Shown: positions 53,930-62,922, counted from the stretch's first letter. The stretch is 64,000 nt of DNA from an uncultured Bacillota bacterium (GCA_927441425.1 CAKMKG010000007.1:1-64000), one strand, 5' to 3'. Program-made: numbers and translations. Notes: generated by a model from the letters alone, not told the origin.

Positions 53930-55159
53930 ATGAAGAAGACAAGGAACAGGGTCATTCCCGTTATTGCTGCAATTGCAATACAACTATGCCTAGGCACAGC
54001 TTACGTTTGGAGCATCTTTCAGAATGGAATTGCGGAAACTATTTTCGCAGGCGACAATGCCGCAGCCGGATTGTCATTTTCTCTTCTGCTAGCGACACTG
54101 GCCATCGGATCCACATTAGGCGGAAAAATGCAGAGCCGATTTGAGCCAAGCGTTGTCGTGATCCTGGGGGGATTGATCTTAACGGCAGGATTTTTCCTTG
54201 CATCCTTTGTTACACCGTCTATGCCTTGGCTCCTGTGGCTTACGTATGGAGTGATGGGGGGCATTGGAATGGGCTTCACGTATTCTACAACCATTTCCTG
54301 TGCCCAGAAATGGTTTCCAGACAAACGAGGCTTCATTACAGGTCTTATCGTTGCGGCCCTTGGCTTTGGCGGTGTTTTATTTACACCGATTATCGAGATG
54401 TTCATTCAGAGCTTCGGTGGTGTTGGTATGGGAGAACTGAAGACCTTTCGCATGCTGAGCCTCATCTTTCTGGTAATCTGTACAATTGGTGGTCTATTTG
54501 TCACGAATCCACCGAAGGAGTATATCCCCGAAGGCTATATACCACCGTCTGCAGCATCCGGTAACGCAAATTTGGATTATTCTCCGGCACAAGTGCTTCG
54601 GATGCCTCAATTTTATATATTAACTGTAACGATGATGCTAGCCTGTATGGGGGGCCTGATGATGATTGGGTTTGCAAAGCCCATTGCGATTGCAAAGGGA
54701 ATGGCTGAAACTGCAACAATAGGAGTGCTCACCATATCCCTATTTAACTCTTTTGGACGTTTGTTCTGGGGTTGGGTTTCAGATAAACTGGGAAGAAAAA
54801 AGACCATTCTTATTCTGCTTGGTGGAACTGCAATTTTAGCATTGTTTGTAAACCTGGCGGCAGGATATTCGATCTATGTATTGATTGGATTGATCGGCTT
54901 CTTCTATGGAGGATTTTTAAGCAACTTCCCGGCTTTCACTGCCGACTTGTTTGGATCGAAGCATATGGCTACAAATTATGGTATGGTTCTTGTGGGTTTT
55001 GGCCTCGGAGCCATCGTTGCTTCATTTATTGCCGGATATTTCAAAAACCTTGCGGTGAATGATATCAGTCTTATGTTCCCTGCATTTATTATTGCATCAA
55101 TTGCAGCAGCAGTGGGGATCCTATTGATCTCAATTATAAAGAAACCAAGAAAAGAATAA
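53930..55159 (+). CDS. MFS transporter, OFA (oxalate/formate antiporter) type
   Basis: A 409-residue transporter with twelve membrane segments. The N-terminus (LCLGTAYVWSIFQNGI), GGIGMGFTYSTTISCAQKWFPDKRGFITGL and the second-half loop WGWVSDKLGRKK mark the OFA family. The substrate is likely an organic anion but cannot be named. TTGACA at 53871 could be its -35 box. Confidence 0.88.
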   Translation: MKKTRNRVIPVIAAIAIQLCLGTAYVWSIFQNGIAETIFAGDNAAAGLSFSLLLATLAIGSTLGGKMQSRFEPSVVVILGGLILTAGFFLASFVTPSMPWLLWLTYGVMGGIGMGFTYSTTISCAQKWFPDKRGFITGLIVAALGFGGVLFTPIIEMFIQSFGGVGMGELKTFRMLSLIFLVICTIGGLFVTNPPKEYIPEGYIPPSAASGNANLDYSPAQVLRMPQFYILTVTMMLACMGGLMMIGFAKPIAIAKGMAETATIGVLTISLFNSFGRLFWGWVSDKLGRKKTILILLGGTAILALFVNLAAGYSIYVLIGLIGFFYGGFLSNFPAFTADLFGSKHMATNYGMVLVGFGLGAIVASFIAGYFKNLAVNDISLMFPAFIIASIAAAVGILLISIIKKPRKE

Positions 55160-55182
55160 TTCATAAATAACCAAGAAAACTG

Positions 55183-55212
55183 CAGCATGGCAAAAGCCAT
55201 GCTGTTTTTTTT
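55183..55212 (+). terminator. Terminator after the OFA-type transporter
   Basis: CAGCATGGC, an AAAA loop and GCCATGCTG form a perfect 9-bp stem followed by eight T residues. Confidence 0.93.
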
Positions 55213-55214
55213 AG

Positions 55215-55243
55215 GTGACAAATGGGAGAAGCAATGCTATAAT
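55215..55243 (+). promoter_or_regulatory. Promoter ahead of the DUF6530-like gene
   Basis: GTGACA (55215-55220), a 17-base spacer and TATAAT (55238-55243). The predicted start of transcription falls on the left arm of the palindrome at 55249-55281. Confidence 0.7.
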
Positions 55244-55248
55244 AATAA

Positions 55249-55281
55249 CTAAATTACTAATTTACTAAATTAGTAATTTAG
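55249..55281. promoter_or_regulatory. Perfect 33-bp palindrome at the transcription start
   Basis: CTAAATTACTAATTTA and its exact reverse complement flank a single central base, giving two 16-bp arms. It is made of repeated TAGTAA/TTACTA units. Its place at the transcription start suggests a strong repressor operator; a cruciform or mRNA hairpin is the alternative. Confidence 0.85.
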
Positions 55282-55319
55282 TAAATATAAAAATATAACT
55301 TTCTTTGGAGGGAAATAGG

Positions 55320-55799
55320 ATGAAAATACCAACAACATTAAAACACAAACCGGTTATCGTGGCGGAAGGTTACGGAAATATTGACGGCCGATATGCATAC
55401 AAAACAGATGTCCAGGGGCTTTCTCTAGGGCTTGCCCAGTGGAATGACAGAGGAAAGCTGGATGTTTCCGCCAAGATTTGGAGATATACGGGGGAAAAGT
55501 GGTCAAGACAGTCTGAGGAAATGCCCCTCCACCGCGTGCTGGATCTAGCAATTTTCCTATGTGAGGCGGAGAAATATTTCAGAGAGGCCTATCGGTACGA
55601 AAAACTTTATGATCCGGAGAACCCGGTGATCGACCGTGTCGGGTTGCAGGGTGACGCAATGACGGTGAAGATTTGTACGGAAAATGATAGGATCGACGAG
55701 GATATTAAGACGGTCCGACAGGCACTGGCAGATGATAGTGAGCTATTGGGCGAGCGGTTCAGTGTACTGTCCCGGCTTCTCAAGGAGTTGGGCTATTAA
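55320..55799 (+). CDS. Conserved hypothetical protein (DUF6530-like)
   Basis: A 159-residue soluble protein. I do not know a function; the sequence GRYAYKTDVQGLSLGLAQWND and RQSEEMPLHRVLDLAIFLCEA recalls a family I remember as DUF6530, from memory only. ATG 55320 follows TGGAGGG. It lies under a promoter with a large palindrome, so its expression is probably tightly controlled. Confidence 0.6.
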   Translation: MKIPTTLKHKPVIVAEGYGNIDGRYAYKTDVQGLSLGLAQWNDRGKLDVSAKIWRYTGEKWSRQSEEMPLHRVLDLAIFLCEAEKYFREAYRYEKLYDPENPVIDRVGLQGDAMTVKICTENDRIDEDIKTVRQALADDSELLGERFSVLSRLLKELGY

Positions 55800-55875
55800 A
55801 TAAAGACATAAAAATTGAAAGGGCCTTAGAAAAAAACGAGCCTTAGAAATAGAACGAGAGGAATGATAACACAAA

Positions 55876-56226
55876 ATGGCTATGGATAGAGATAGAAAAA
55901 GAGAAATTGTAAGTGAATATAAACAGAGAAAAACGACGGGGGGAGTCTATAAGGTCACCAATACTGCCAACGGCAGATATATGCTCAAGGCCGAGGTAGA
56001 TCTGCAATCCTTCCAGAACCGCTTCAACTTCAACCAGAGGATGAAGGGCTGCTTGCATCCAAAGATGCAGAAGGATTTTGATGAATTTGGATCCGATGCA
56101 TTTGTTCTTGAATTTTTGGAAGAAGTGGAAAAAAAAGAGGATGAGAGCACAATGGGCTTTCGGGACAGACTCAAACGGCTGGCGGAAGTCTGGGCTGAAA
56201 AATTTGACCGGGGAAAAGCATATTAG
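55876..56226 (+). CDS. GIY-YIG nuclease-family protein
   Basis: A 116-residue protein. GGVYKVTNTANGRYMLKAEVDLQSFQNRF has the place of the GIY-YIG core, but the classical GIY and YIG residues are changed (GVY, then RYM), so nuclease activity is uncertain. Further stretches are FNQRMKGCLHPKMQKDF and FVLEFLEEVEKKED. The ribosome site (GAGGAA) is 13 bases from the ATG. Confidence 0.7.
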   Translation: MAMDRDRKREIVSEYKQRKTTGGVYKVTNTANGRYMLKAEVDLQSFQNRFNFNQRMKGCLHPKMQKDFDEFGSDAFVLEFLEEVEKKEDESTMGFRDRLKRLAEVWAEKFDRGKAY

Positions 56227-56248
56227 AACGTATTATAATAATAGAAGG

Positions 56249-56287
56249 AAAGCAGTTGTCGATTCGTAACAATCCCAGCTGCTTTTT
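56249..56287 (+). terminator. Terminator after the GIY-YIG-like gene
   Basis: AAAGCAGTT pairs with AGCTGCTTT (one G-U pair) across a 19-base loop, followed by TT. Confidence 0.65.
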
Positions 56288-56441
56288 CCATGTATTATCG
56301 GCACCGATTTCCGCAATGGGAGCCGATTTTCAATTGAAATAAGGGTTAGACATGGTATAATAGGGTAAATAGAAAAAAGAACGAAAGAAGGAAGTAAGGA
56401 ACAAATTTGCTAGCGGGTACAATTAGAGGAAAGGTACGAGG

Positions 56442-58715
56442 ATGAAAGAAGCTTATTACAAAGCTGCAATGGAACAAGCCCCCATTGGTTACGGCTGTCA
56501 TAGAATCATCTGTGACGAAAACGGGGTTCCTTATGATTATGAGTATATCGATGCAAATCCCTATTATGCAGGCTTTGTTGGCATGGAGGATACGGACGTC
56601 ATCGGACATCGTTTTTCCGAACTGTTTCCTCAACTGTTCGAAAGCAAGGGCGAGTGGATTCAATTCGTAGGGGACATCGCAGTCAACGGTGGCATGAAGG
56701 AAATCGAAGAATATTCGGAAACGCTGAATGGTTGGTACCGAGTCAAGGTTTTTTCTCCTGAAATGAATTATTTTATTACCTATCTTCTCGACACATCAAA
56801 GGAAAATGAACAGTCGGATGAACTGAAAAGCTTAAACGAGATTTTTGAAGAGACGGAATTTAAATATAAGAGTATCTCGGAGGAAAAAGGTATTTGGGAC
56901 AGGCGTCTTCACGAAATCGCCAATGTATTGAAGCTGGAAAACGACCTGCAATTTCAGCGCATCATTGAAAGCCTTCCGCTCTCTGTTGCCATTGTCAGTC
57001 TTGACGGAATCCTTCGGTATGCAAATACCAAATGTCTTGAGCTTTTTGAGTTGGATCAGAGCGTGATCGGTACAAGAAGTACCTTGGATCTTTGGGTCGA
57101 CGAGAGAAAGCGTGGGCTATGGATCAGTGCCCTTGATCAAAAAAACCACGTAAGTGATTTTGAAATGCATTTAAAGACGGCAACGGGAAAAGAATTTTGG
57201 GCGATCGGCAGCGGGATTAACATACAATATCAAGACATCACCTGTATTCTTTCCACCCAGATCGATATTACAGAACGGAAAAGGATAGAATCCGCATTAA
57301 AGAGTAGCGAAGAAAAATACCGTCTGCTCACAGAATTCACCTCGGACGTGATCTGGATCCTAGATTTGAAGCGGCAAAACTTCTCTTATATCAGCCCTTC
57401 CATTTATTATTTGACAGGGTACACGCCGGATGAAGCCATCCTTCTGGATCTTGAAGCTTCCTTTACGGCGGAATCTGTGATGATCTTAAGAGAAGCGATC
57501 GAGCGTGATCTTCGGGAATTTTTGCTGAATCCCGATGCCCCCAAATCCTACAGGCTCGAAATACGGCAAAAGTGTAAAAGCGGCGATGTAATCTGGGTAG
57601 AGGTTTCTTCGAAATATCGTTATAATGAAGCGGGTGAGATTGAAATTGTAGGTGTGAGCCGAAACATAGAGGAAAGAAAAAAGACAGAGAGGGAAGTGCT
57701 GTTCCTCAGCTATCATGATCAGCTTACCGGACTTTACAACAGAAGATTCTATGTGGAAGAATTACAGAGAATGAATTTTCGGCGGAACCTTCCTATGACG
57801 CTGGTCATAGCAGACATAAACGGACTGAAGCTGACAAACGATGCCTTTGGCCACCTAGCCGGAGATAATTTGCTGAGAAAATTTACGGCCATCTTAAATA
57901 GAGAATTAAGAGCGGAGGATATGGCCGCAAGAATTGGCGGAGATGAATTCGTACTACTGCTCCCAAAGATGGATTCCGGGGAGACGGAAAGATTGATCAA
58001 TCAGATCAAAGCCGAGATCCGCAATGAAAAGACTGACAATGTCGTCCTGTCGGTTTCTTTCGGCTGGGCGACAAAGGAAAAGGTTGAGGATGATTTCGAA
58101 GCGCTTTTTATCCAGGCGGAAGATAAGATGTATCATAGCAAGCTCATTGAAAGCACCGATATGAAAAACGAAACGATCCGGCTTGCCATGCGGAAACTAT
58201 ATCAAAAGAACCCAACGGAACAGGAACATTCCAAAAGAGTTGGAACGCTGTGCAGAGAGATGGGGGTGGCGATGGGACTGACTGATGGTGAGCAGTTGGA
58301 GCTTGAATTGTTAGGGCGGATGCATGATATCGGGAAAATCGGCGTACAGGAGGGAATCCTCAGCAAGCCGGAAAAACTCAGCGAGACAGAATGGCTGGAA
58401 ATCAAGCGACACCCTGAGATCGGGTATCAGATCCTAAGAACGGCAGATGAATATGTGCATATTGCAGAGTCCGTGTTATCACATCATGAACGTGTAGACG
58501 GAAAAGGCTATCCAAGAAACCTGAAGCTGGACGACATTCCGCCGCAGGCTCGGATTCTGGCAATTGCCGAGGCTTATGATGTGATGCTGCATGGAGATTT
58601 GTACAAGAAACCCATCGGGAAAAAGGACGCGGAGAAGGAGCTGCTCGCCCATTCCGGGACACAATTTGACAGTGAGATCATTGAGATCTTCCTTGAAATG
58701 GTTTCAGGAAGATAA
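56442..58715 (+). CDS. PAS-GGDEF-HD-GYP cyclic-di-GMP signalling protein
   Basis: A 757-residue cytoplasmic protein. Three PAS-like domains (about 1-110, 180-285, 290-415) are followed by a GGDEF cyclase domain (about 420-575) with intact GGDEF and an upstream product-inhibition site RAED five residues before it. A C-terminal HD-GYP phosphodiesterase domain (about 585-750) has RMHDIGKIGV and HHERVDGKGYP. Both catalytic domains look active, so it can make and break c-di-GMP depending on PAS input. No membrane segments are seen. Confidence 0.93.
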   Translation: MKEAYYKAAMEQAPIGYGCHRIICDENGVPYDYEYIDANPYYAGFVGMEDTDVIGHRFSELFPQLFESKGEWIQFVGDIAVNGGMKEIEEYSETLNGWYRVKVFSPEMNYFITYLLDTSKENEQSDELKSLNEIFEETEFKYKSISEEKGIWDRRLHEIANVLKLENDLQFQRIIESLPLSVAIVSLDGILRYANTKCLELFELDQSVIGTRSTLDLWVDERKRGLWISALDQKNHVSDFEMHLKTATGKEFWAIGSGINIQYQDITCILSTQIDITERKRIESALKSSEEKYRLLTEFTSDVIWILDLKRQNFSYISPSIYYLTGYTPDEAILLDLEASFTAESVMILREAIERDLREFLLNPDAPKSYRLEIRQKCKSGDVIWVEVSSKYRYNEAGEIEIVGVSRNIEERKKTEREVLFLSYHDQLTGLYNRRFYVEELQRMNFRRNLPMTLVIADINGLKLTNDAFGHLAGDNLLRKFTAILNRELRAEDMAARIGGDEFVLLLPKMDSGETERLINQIKAEIRNEKTDNVVLSVSFGWATKEKVEDDFEALFIQAEDKMYHSKLIESTDMKNETIRLAMRKLYQKNPTEQEHSKRVGTLCREMGVAMGLTDGEQLELELLGRMHDIGKIGVQEGILSKPEKLSETEWLEIKRHPEIGYQILRTADEYVHIAESVLSHHERVDGKGYPRNLKLDDIPPQARILAIAEAYDVMLHGDLYKKPIGKKDAEKELLAHSGTQFDSEIIEIFLEMVSGR

Positions 58716-58724
58716 AGGAATAAA

Positions 58725-59234
58725 ATGGATAATATTGTTTTAATCGGGATGCCGGGCTGTGGCAAAAGTACCGTTGGCGTCGTACTCGCAAAGGTGATGG
58801 GATATCATTTTATCGATGCGGATTTGCTCATTCAGGAGAGGGAAAACCGTTTGCTGAGTGAAATCATAGAAGAAAACGGACCAGAAGGCTTCAATCAGAT
58901 CGAAAATGAGGTCAACGCAACCATCGACACCGACAGGTCGGTTATCGCCACAGGCGGAAGTGTGGTATACGGAAAAGAAGCCATGGCCCATCTTGGAGAG
59001 ATTGGAATGATTCTGTATCTCCGGCTGCCCCTTGGCGCACTTCAACCTCGGCTGGACGATCTGACGGAACGGGGTATCTCCATGAAGGAAGGCCAGACGC
59101 TGAAGGATTTATACGACGAGAGGACTCCCCTTTTTGAAAAATATGCAGACCTTGTGATCGATGTTGAGGGACTTTCCATCAGGGAATCGGTGATGTTGAT
59201 CCGGGAAAGCTATCTTCAATGCAGGAAGATCTAA
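58725..59234 (+). CDS. Shikimate kinase-like protein
   Basis: A 169-residue P-loop kinase. Walker A is GMPGCGKST, the Asp of the shikimate site is in FIDADLLI, and ERTPLFEKYAD keeps the late arginine. Two usual substrate-site features are altered: the FRxxE arginine is Asn (GFNQIE), and the GGG of ATGGG is GGS. It may be a shikimate kinase variant or use another substrate. It lies 9 bases after the GGDEF/HD-GYP gene. Confidence 0.8.
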   Translation: MDNIVLIGMPGCGKSTVGVVLAKVMGYHFIDADLLIQERENRLLSEIIEENGPEGFNQIENEVNATIDTDRSVIATGGSVVYGKEAMAHLGEIGMILYLRLPLGALQPRLDDLTERGISMKEGQTLKDLYDERTPLFEKYADLVIDVEGLSIRESVMLIRESYLQCRKI

Positions 59235-59249
59235 ATAAAGGAATTAATT

Positions 59250-59273
59250 GACCGGCTTCGCCGGTCTTTTTTT
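59250..59273 (+). terminator. Terminator after the shikimate kinase-like gene
   Basis: GACCGGC, TTC and GCCGGTC form a 7-bp GC-rich stem followed by seven T residues. Confidence 0.93.
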
Positions 59274-59303
59274 ATTGCCATCATAAAAAATTGCAAAAGA
59301 TAG

Positions 59304-59338
59304 TTGACAAACAATACTATACGACGTATAGTATTGTT
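59304..59338 (+). promoter_or_regulatory. padR operon promoter with 29-bp operator palindrome
   Basis: TTGACA (59304-59309), a 17-base spacer and TATAGT (59327-59332). AACAATACTATAC and GTATAGTATTGTT (59310-59338) form perfect 13-bp arms around a 3-base centre, covering the spacer and -10. It is a strong candidate for the PadR binding site. Confidence 0.85.
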
Positions 59339-59369
59339 ATAAAAATAATATAGCAATCATTTTAGTATT

Positions 59370-59464
59370 GGCAGAATGTTTGACGATGAAAATCTACGAA
59401 CTTCGTTTTCGTGATTTTCCAGCCTAAATTCTGCCGGCGGCTCTTTCGGGCCGGGCAGAATGTT
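59370..59464 (+). ncRNA. Structured 5' leader of the padR operon
   Basis: GGCAGAATGTT occurs at 59370-59380 and again at 59454-59464. Between them ATTCTGCC (59428-59435) can pair with either copy, giving two exclusive hairpins. A further stem (GAAAATC...GATTTTC) lies inside the first. The second hairpin ends 2 bases before the AAAGGAGG ribosome site. It could be a translation or termination switch, or a dispersed repeat. Confidence 0.5.
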
Positions 59465-59480
59465 AAAAGGAGGTAGAAGA

Positions 59481-59801
59481 ATGGGGTTTCAGGTGGGATC
59501 GACATTGTTGGATGCATGCGTGCTGGCGGTGTTGTCAAGTGGTGACACGTATGGCTACGTTCTGACCCAGACCATGAGAGATGTGACGGATATTTCGGAA
59601 TCAACCCTGTATCCGGTTCTCAGACGGCTGCAGAAGGATGGATATCTAACAACCTACGATCAGCCCTTTCAGGGGAGAAATAGAAGGTATTATGCCATCA
59701 CCGAAGATGGAAAAGAGAAATTTGAAGGGTATCAACGGGATTGGATACGGTATAAATCACAGGTTGACAAACTATTATGTGGAGGGGATGACAATGAATA
59801 G
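59481..59801 (+). CDS. PadR-family transcriptional regulator
   Basis: A 106-residue winged-helix protein with the PadR pattern (LLDACVLAVLSSGDTYGYVLTQ, ISESTLYPVLRRLQKDGYLTTY, RRYYAITEDGKEKF). ATG 59481 follows AAAGGAGG. It overlaps the HAAS-domain gene by 8 bases. It probably represses its own operon through the palindrome at 59310-59338. Confidence 0.92.
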   Translation: MGFQVGSTLLDACVLAVLSSGDTYGYVLTQTMRDVTDISESTLYPVLRRLQKDGYLTTYDQPFQGRNRRYYAITEDGKEKFEGYQRDWIRYKSQVDKLLCGGDDNE

Positions 59802-60396
59802 GTCGGAATTTTTTAAGAGGCTGGAGCAGGGGCTTAACAAGGTCTCCAAGGAGGAACGGGACGCAGCACTGGATTACTATAACGAATATTTTGACGATGC
59901 AGGCGTGGAAAACGAGCAAAAGGTAATGGAAGAATTAGGATCCCCTGCGCAGATCGCGGCTAGAATCAAAGCAGACGCAGCGGTAAAAAGATTGGAAGGC
60001 GAGACGAAGCCATCGATGAAAAAGGGGATTTCAGCAGTATGGCTGGTCATCCTGGCGATTCTCGCAGCACCCATCGCATTGCCTTTGGCAATCGGTGCAG
60101 CCGGATTGGCCATCGGCCTTTTGGCCGCGCTCATCGGTGTGGTCATTGCTTTGGTGGTAAGTGTAGCAGCTTTTTTCATTAGCGGAGCAGTCGTCCTTGT
60201 TTCGGGGATTGCATTTATAGCCACCAGTGTTCCGGCAGCCATCTTTTCCATCGGTGTGGGGCTGTTGGTCTTGGGCGTTTCTATTTTACTCGGAATTTTA
60301 GTCGTACTGGCTGCCAGGGGAATCTTTGGTAACATCGCAACGGGAATGAACAAGCAGCTCAATAAAAAATCAAAAGGGGATGATAGAAATGAATAA
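59794..60396 (+). CDS. HAAS-domain (DUF1700) membrane protein
   Basis: A 200-residue protein. The N-terminal HAAS part (about 1-65; FFKRLEQGLNKVSKEERDAALDYYNEYFDDAG) is followed by four or so membrane helices rich in Ala, Ile and Val. HAAS domains often sit next to PadR regulators. ATG 59794 follows GGAGGGGATG. It overlaps both neighbours by 8 bases. Confidence 0.88.
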   Translation: MNRSEFFKRLEQGLNKVSKEERDAALDYYNEYFDDAGVENEQKVMEELGSPAQIAARIKADAAVKRLEGETKPSMKKGISAVWLVILAILAAPIALPLAIGAAGLAIGLLAALIGVVIALVVSVAAFFISGAVVLVSGIAFIATSVPAAIFSIGVGLLVLGVSILLGILVVLAARGIFGNIATGMNKQLNKKSKGDDRNE

Positions 60397-61441
60397 ATCG
60401 GTAAAGGGAATTGCAATTGTGGCGGCAGCAATGGTAACGGTGGGACTGATTCTCACGGGGATTGGCTTTATGGCAGGTGGGAATCAAGCCATTTATCTGG
60501 ATCAAGACGGAATTCATTTGGCAGGCCGGGAAACAGGCGAGAAAGATGCGAATCTGGTAAGCTTTTCTCAAGATATTGAAAGCTTCAGCAGCATAAGCGT
60601 GGATTTGGACTACTATGATGTGGAACTTGTTCCCGGGGACAATTTCTCGGTTCAGGGCTCTTACCCAAGCAAAGAGGGGAAGCCTGATTTGAAGGTTGAA
60701 AATGATACACTGGTTGTAAAGGACAGAACACATAAAGGGATCAATATCAATATCGATTTACCGGGATTTGTTTTCAATAACAATCAGCCGACGATCAAAA
60801 TATACTATCCTGAAAACACGAAGCTGAAGGATGTTGTGATACGATGCGGTGCCTCTGATTTGGACTTCGAGAATCTGACCGCAGAAAAGGCAGAGTTTGA
60901 TCTGGATTTTGGAAAACTGGAGTTGTCAGGAATTACAGCAAATCAGATCACTGTTTCTATGAACAGCGGAGACTGCACTCTGGAAAAGCTGACTGCTGCA
61001 AACGGACTGGACATTAAGAATGACTTTGGGAAAATATCCCTGATCGATGCCGTTTCGGAAACATTGAAAATAGACGCCAACTCCGGAGACGTATCCCTTA
61101 CCAATGTTACCTTTGATTTTGGAGAACTATCTTTAGATATGGGTAAGCTGACCGGGAAGAATTTAAAATCAGAGGGGCTGAAGGCAGAAACGAACAGCGG
61201 AGACGTGGATTTGCAGGGCACGCTTCTGGGACTTACGGATGTGACCTGTGATATGGGAAAGGTTACAATTAATCCGGGAGCCTCGAGGGATCAGTTTAAT
61301 TACGAGTTCAACGCAGATATGGGAACGGTTTCCATTGAAGGAGACAAGGTGTCAGGAAGCGTGGCCATCAATAATGGATCGGCAAAGAATACCTTGAAAA
61401 TCGCAACGGATATGGGCGACATCCGAGTAATGTTCAACTAA
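60389..61441 (+). CDS. DUF4097 family beta-helix membrane-anchored protein
   Basis: A 350-residue protein with one N-terminal membrane segment (about 7-30) and a repetitive beta domain facing outside. Short repeats such as ANSGDVSL, TNSGDVDLQ and DMGKLTG / DMGKVTI occur about every 20-25 residues, typical of DUF4097 (adhesin-like) proteins. ATG 60389 follows AAGGGGATGA. With PadR and HAAS genes it forms a common Firmicute module of unclear, envelope-stress-like function. Confidence 0.85.
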   Translation: MNKSVKGIAIVAAAMVTVGLILTGIGFMAGGNQAIYLDQDGIHLAGRETGEKDANLVSFSQDIESFSSISVDLDYYDVELVPGDNFSVQGSYPSKEGKPDLKVENDTLVVKDRTHKGININIDLPGFVFNNNQPTIKIYYPENTKLKDVVIRCGASDLDFENLTAEKAEFDLDFGKLELSGITANQITVSMNSGDCTLEKLTAANGLDIKNDFGKISLIDAVSETLKIDANSGDVSLTNVTFDFGELSLDMGKLTGKNLKSEGLKAETNSGDVDLQGTLLGLTDVTCDMGKVTINPGASRDQFNYEFNADMGTVSIEGDKVSGSVAINNGSAKNTLKIATDMGDIRVMFN

Positions 61442-61487
61442 ACGAAAATTTTGGCAACGGAGCTTTCTGCTGCTATTAAAAATTGGA

Positions 61488-61570
61488 GAAGTATGGTATA
61501 TTAATTAGTGCTTGCTGAATCAACGGAAATCCGAGGCTTCAGCAAGACACTAATATCATACTTCTTTTTT
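61488..61570 (+). terminator. Long rod-like terminator
   Basis: GAAGTATG pairs with CATACTTC, and further in AGTG/CACT and TTGCTGAA/TTCAGCAA extend a 77-base rod, followed by six T residues. It closes the padR operon. Confidence 0.8.
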
Positions 61571-61657
61571 ATTGCATAGGAAATATGGGTTCCTATTCGT
61601 TAAAAGGAAGCTAGGCGTAGGGTATGATACGGCAGATGAAACAGACGGGAGAGAACA

Positions 61658-62911
61658 ATGCCAAACTTAGAAACATCAATTGATAAAGGGAGTCTTCCTG
61701 ATCGGAATACGCCAAATTTAAATAGCACACCGCGTGGGCAGCTGAGCAGGAAGCTCCTGCTGGCTGCCATCATAGGGATCAGCTTTTCCCTTCGAGCTCC
61801 GATCACCTCCATCGGATCTCTGGCGGGATTGATCCATGATGACCTGGGAGTTTCAAACGGATTTGTGGGATTTATTACAACACTGCCTCTAATCGCCTTT
61901 GCGGTTTGTTCCCCCTTTATATCAAAGATCAGCGACCGGTTCGGCATCGGAAATACCATGCTGACCGGACTGCTTGCCATCGTTGCGGGAGGAGTGCTGC
62001 GTTCCTATACGGGGATCATCGGTTTGCTCATCGGAACCGCCCTCATCGGCGTTGGGATTTCGGTAGCCAACGTTCTGATTCCGAGCATCGTTAAGTTAAA
62101 ATTTGCGGATAAAATCGGAGTCGTAACCGGTATCTATATTACCTCTATGGCTATATTTGCCTCCATCGGCGCAGGGGTCAGCTACCCGTTGGCGATCGCC
62201 GGTTTGGGCTGGAAATTCGCTTCATTGGTTTGGGCAGCAATTGCCATGTTGGCCATATTTGCATGGCTTCCCCAGCGAAAACTGGGCACCCATGCACAAG
62301 CCACTGCGGTACACATAAAAATTAAGCCCTCCTCCACTATCTGGAGATCGCCTTTGGCTTGGCTCATCACATTATTTTTCGGACTTCAGTCCCTGAATTT
62401 CTACTCATTGACCGCCTGGATCCCATCGATCCTGCAGAGCTACGGGATGTCTCCAGAGACGGCGGGCTATATGGCACTATGGTTCCAATTGATAGGGATT
62501 CCTGCATCCTTTCTCATTCCGATCCTGGCATCAAGAGTGAAAAACCAGCGGACCATCGTGGCGGGAGCATGCAGCGCATATCTCGTGGGACTTATCATGC
62601 TGACCTTCCTTCATTCGACCCCGACGGTAGTGATTGCGCTGCTATTATTGTCCAGCGGAGGAGCGGCAAGCTTTAGTTGGGCGCTGGTGATGCTTAGCCT
62701 GAAAAGCAGAGATGCGGAAGAAGCAATTAAGTTATCGGGAATGGCCCAATCTGTCGGATACCTGCTGGCAGCAATCGGCCCAACCTTATGTGGTGTGATT
62801 TTTGATTCTGCCGGAACCTGGAGCCTGGTGCTGGGGCTTTTCCTCGCGATTACCCTGGGAATGGCGGTGACCGGAATACTGGCCGCAAAAAGGGAGAAGC
62901 TATTTCATTGA
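61658..62911 (+). CDS. MFS transporter, CynX/NimT-like
   Basis: A 417-residue transporter with twelve membrane segments after a 30-residue hydrophilic start. The stretch FSLRAPITSIGSLAGLIHDDLGVSNG and GVGISVANVLIPSIVKLKF match the CynX/NimT family (cyanate or nitroimidazole transport in named members). The substrate here is not known. No clear ribosome site besides GGGAGAG. Confidence 0.85.
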   Translation: MPNLETSIDKGSLPDRNTPNLNSTPRGQLSRKLLLAAIIGISFSLRAPITSIGSLAGLIHDDLGVSNGFVGFITTLPLIAFAVCSPFISKISDRFGIGNTMLTGLLAIVAGGVLRSYTGIIGLLIGTALIGVGISVANVLIPSIVKLKFADKIGVVTGIYITSMAIFASIGAGVSYPLAIAGLGWKFASLVWAAIAMLAIFAWLPQRKLGTHAQATAVHIKIKPSSTIWRSPLAWLITLFFGLQSLNFYSLTAWIPSILQSYGMSPETAGYMALWFQLIGIPASFLIPILASRVKNQRTIVAGACSAYLVGLIMLTFLHSTPTVVIALLLLSSGGAASFSWALVMLSLKSRDAEEAIKLSGMAQSVGYLLAAIGPTLCGVIFDSAGTWSLVLGLFLAITLGMAVTGILAAKREKLFH

Positions 62912-62922
62912 TATGAAAATTA

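Noticed and set aside
53896-54144. 82-residue ORF overlapping the OFA-type transporter start
   Set aside because: It lies in another frame of a clear transporter gene, and its product looks like no protein family.
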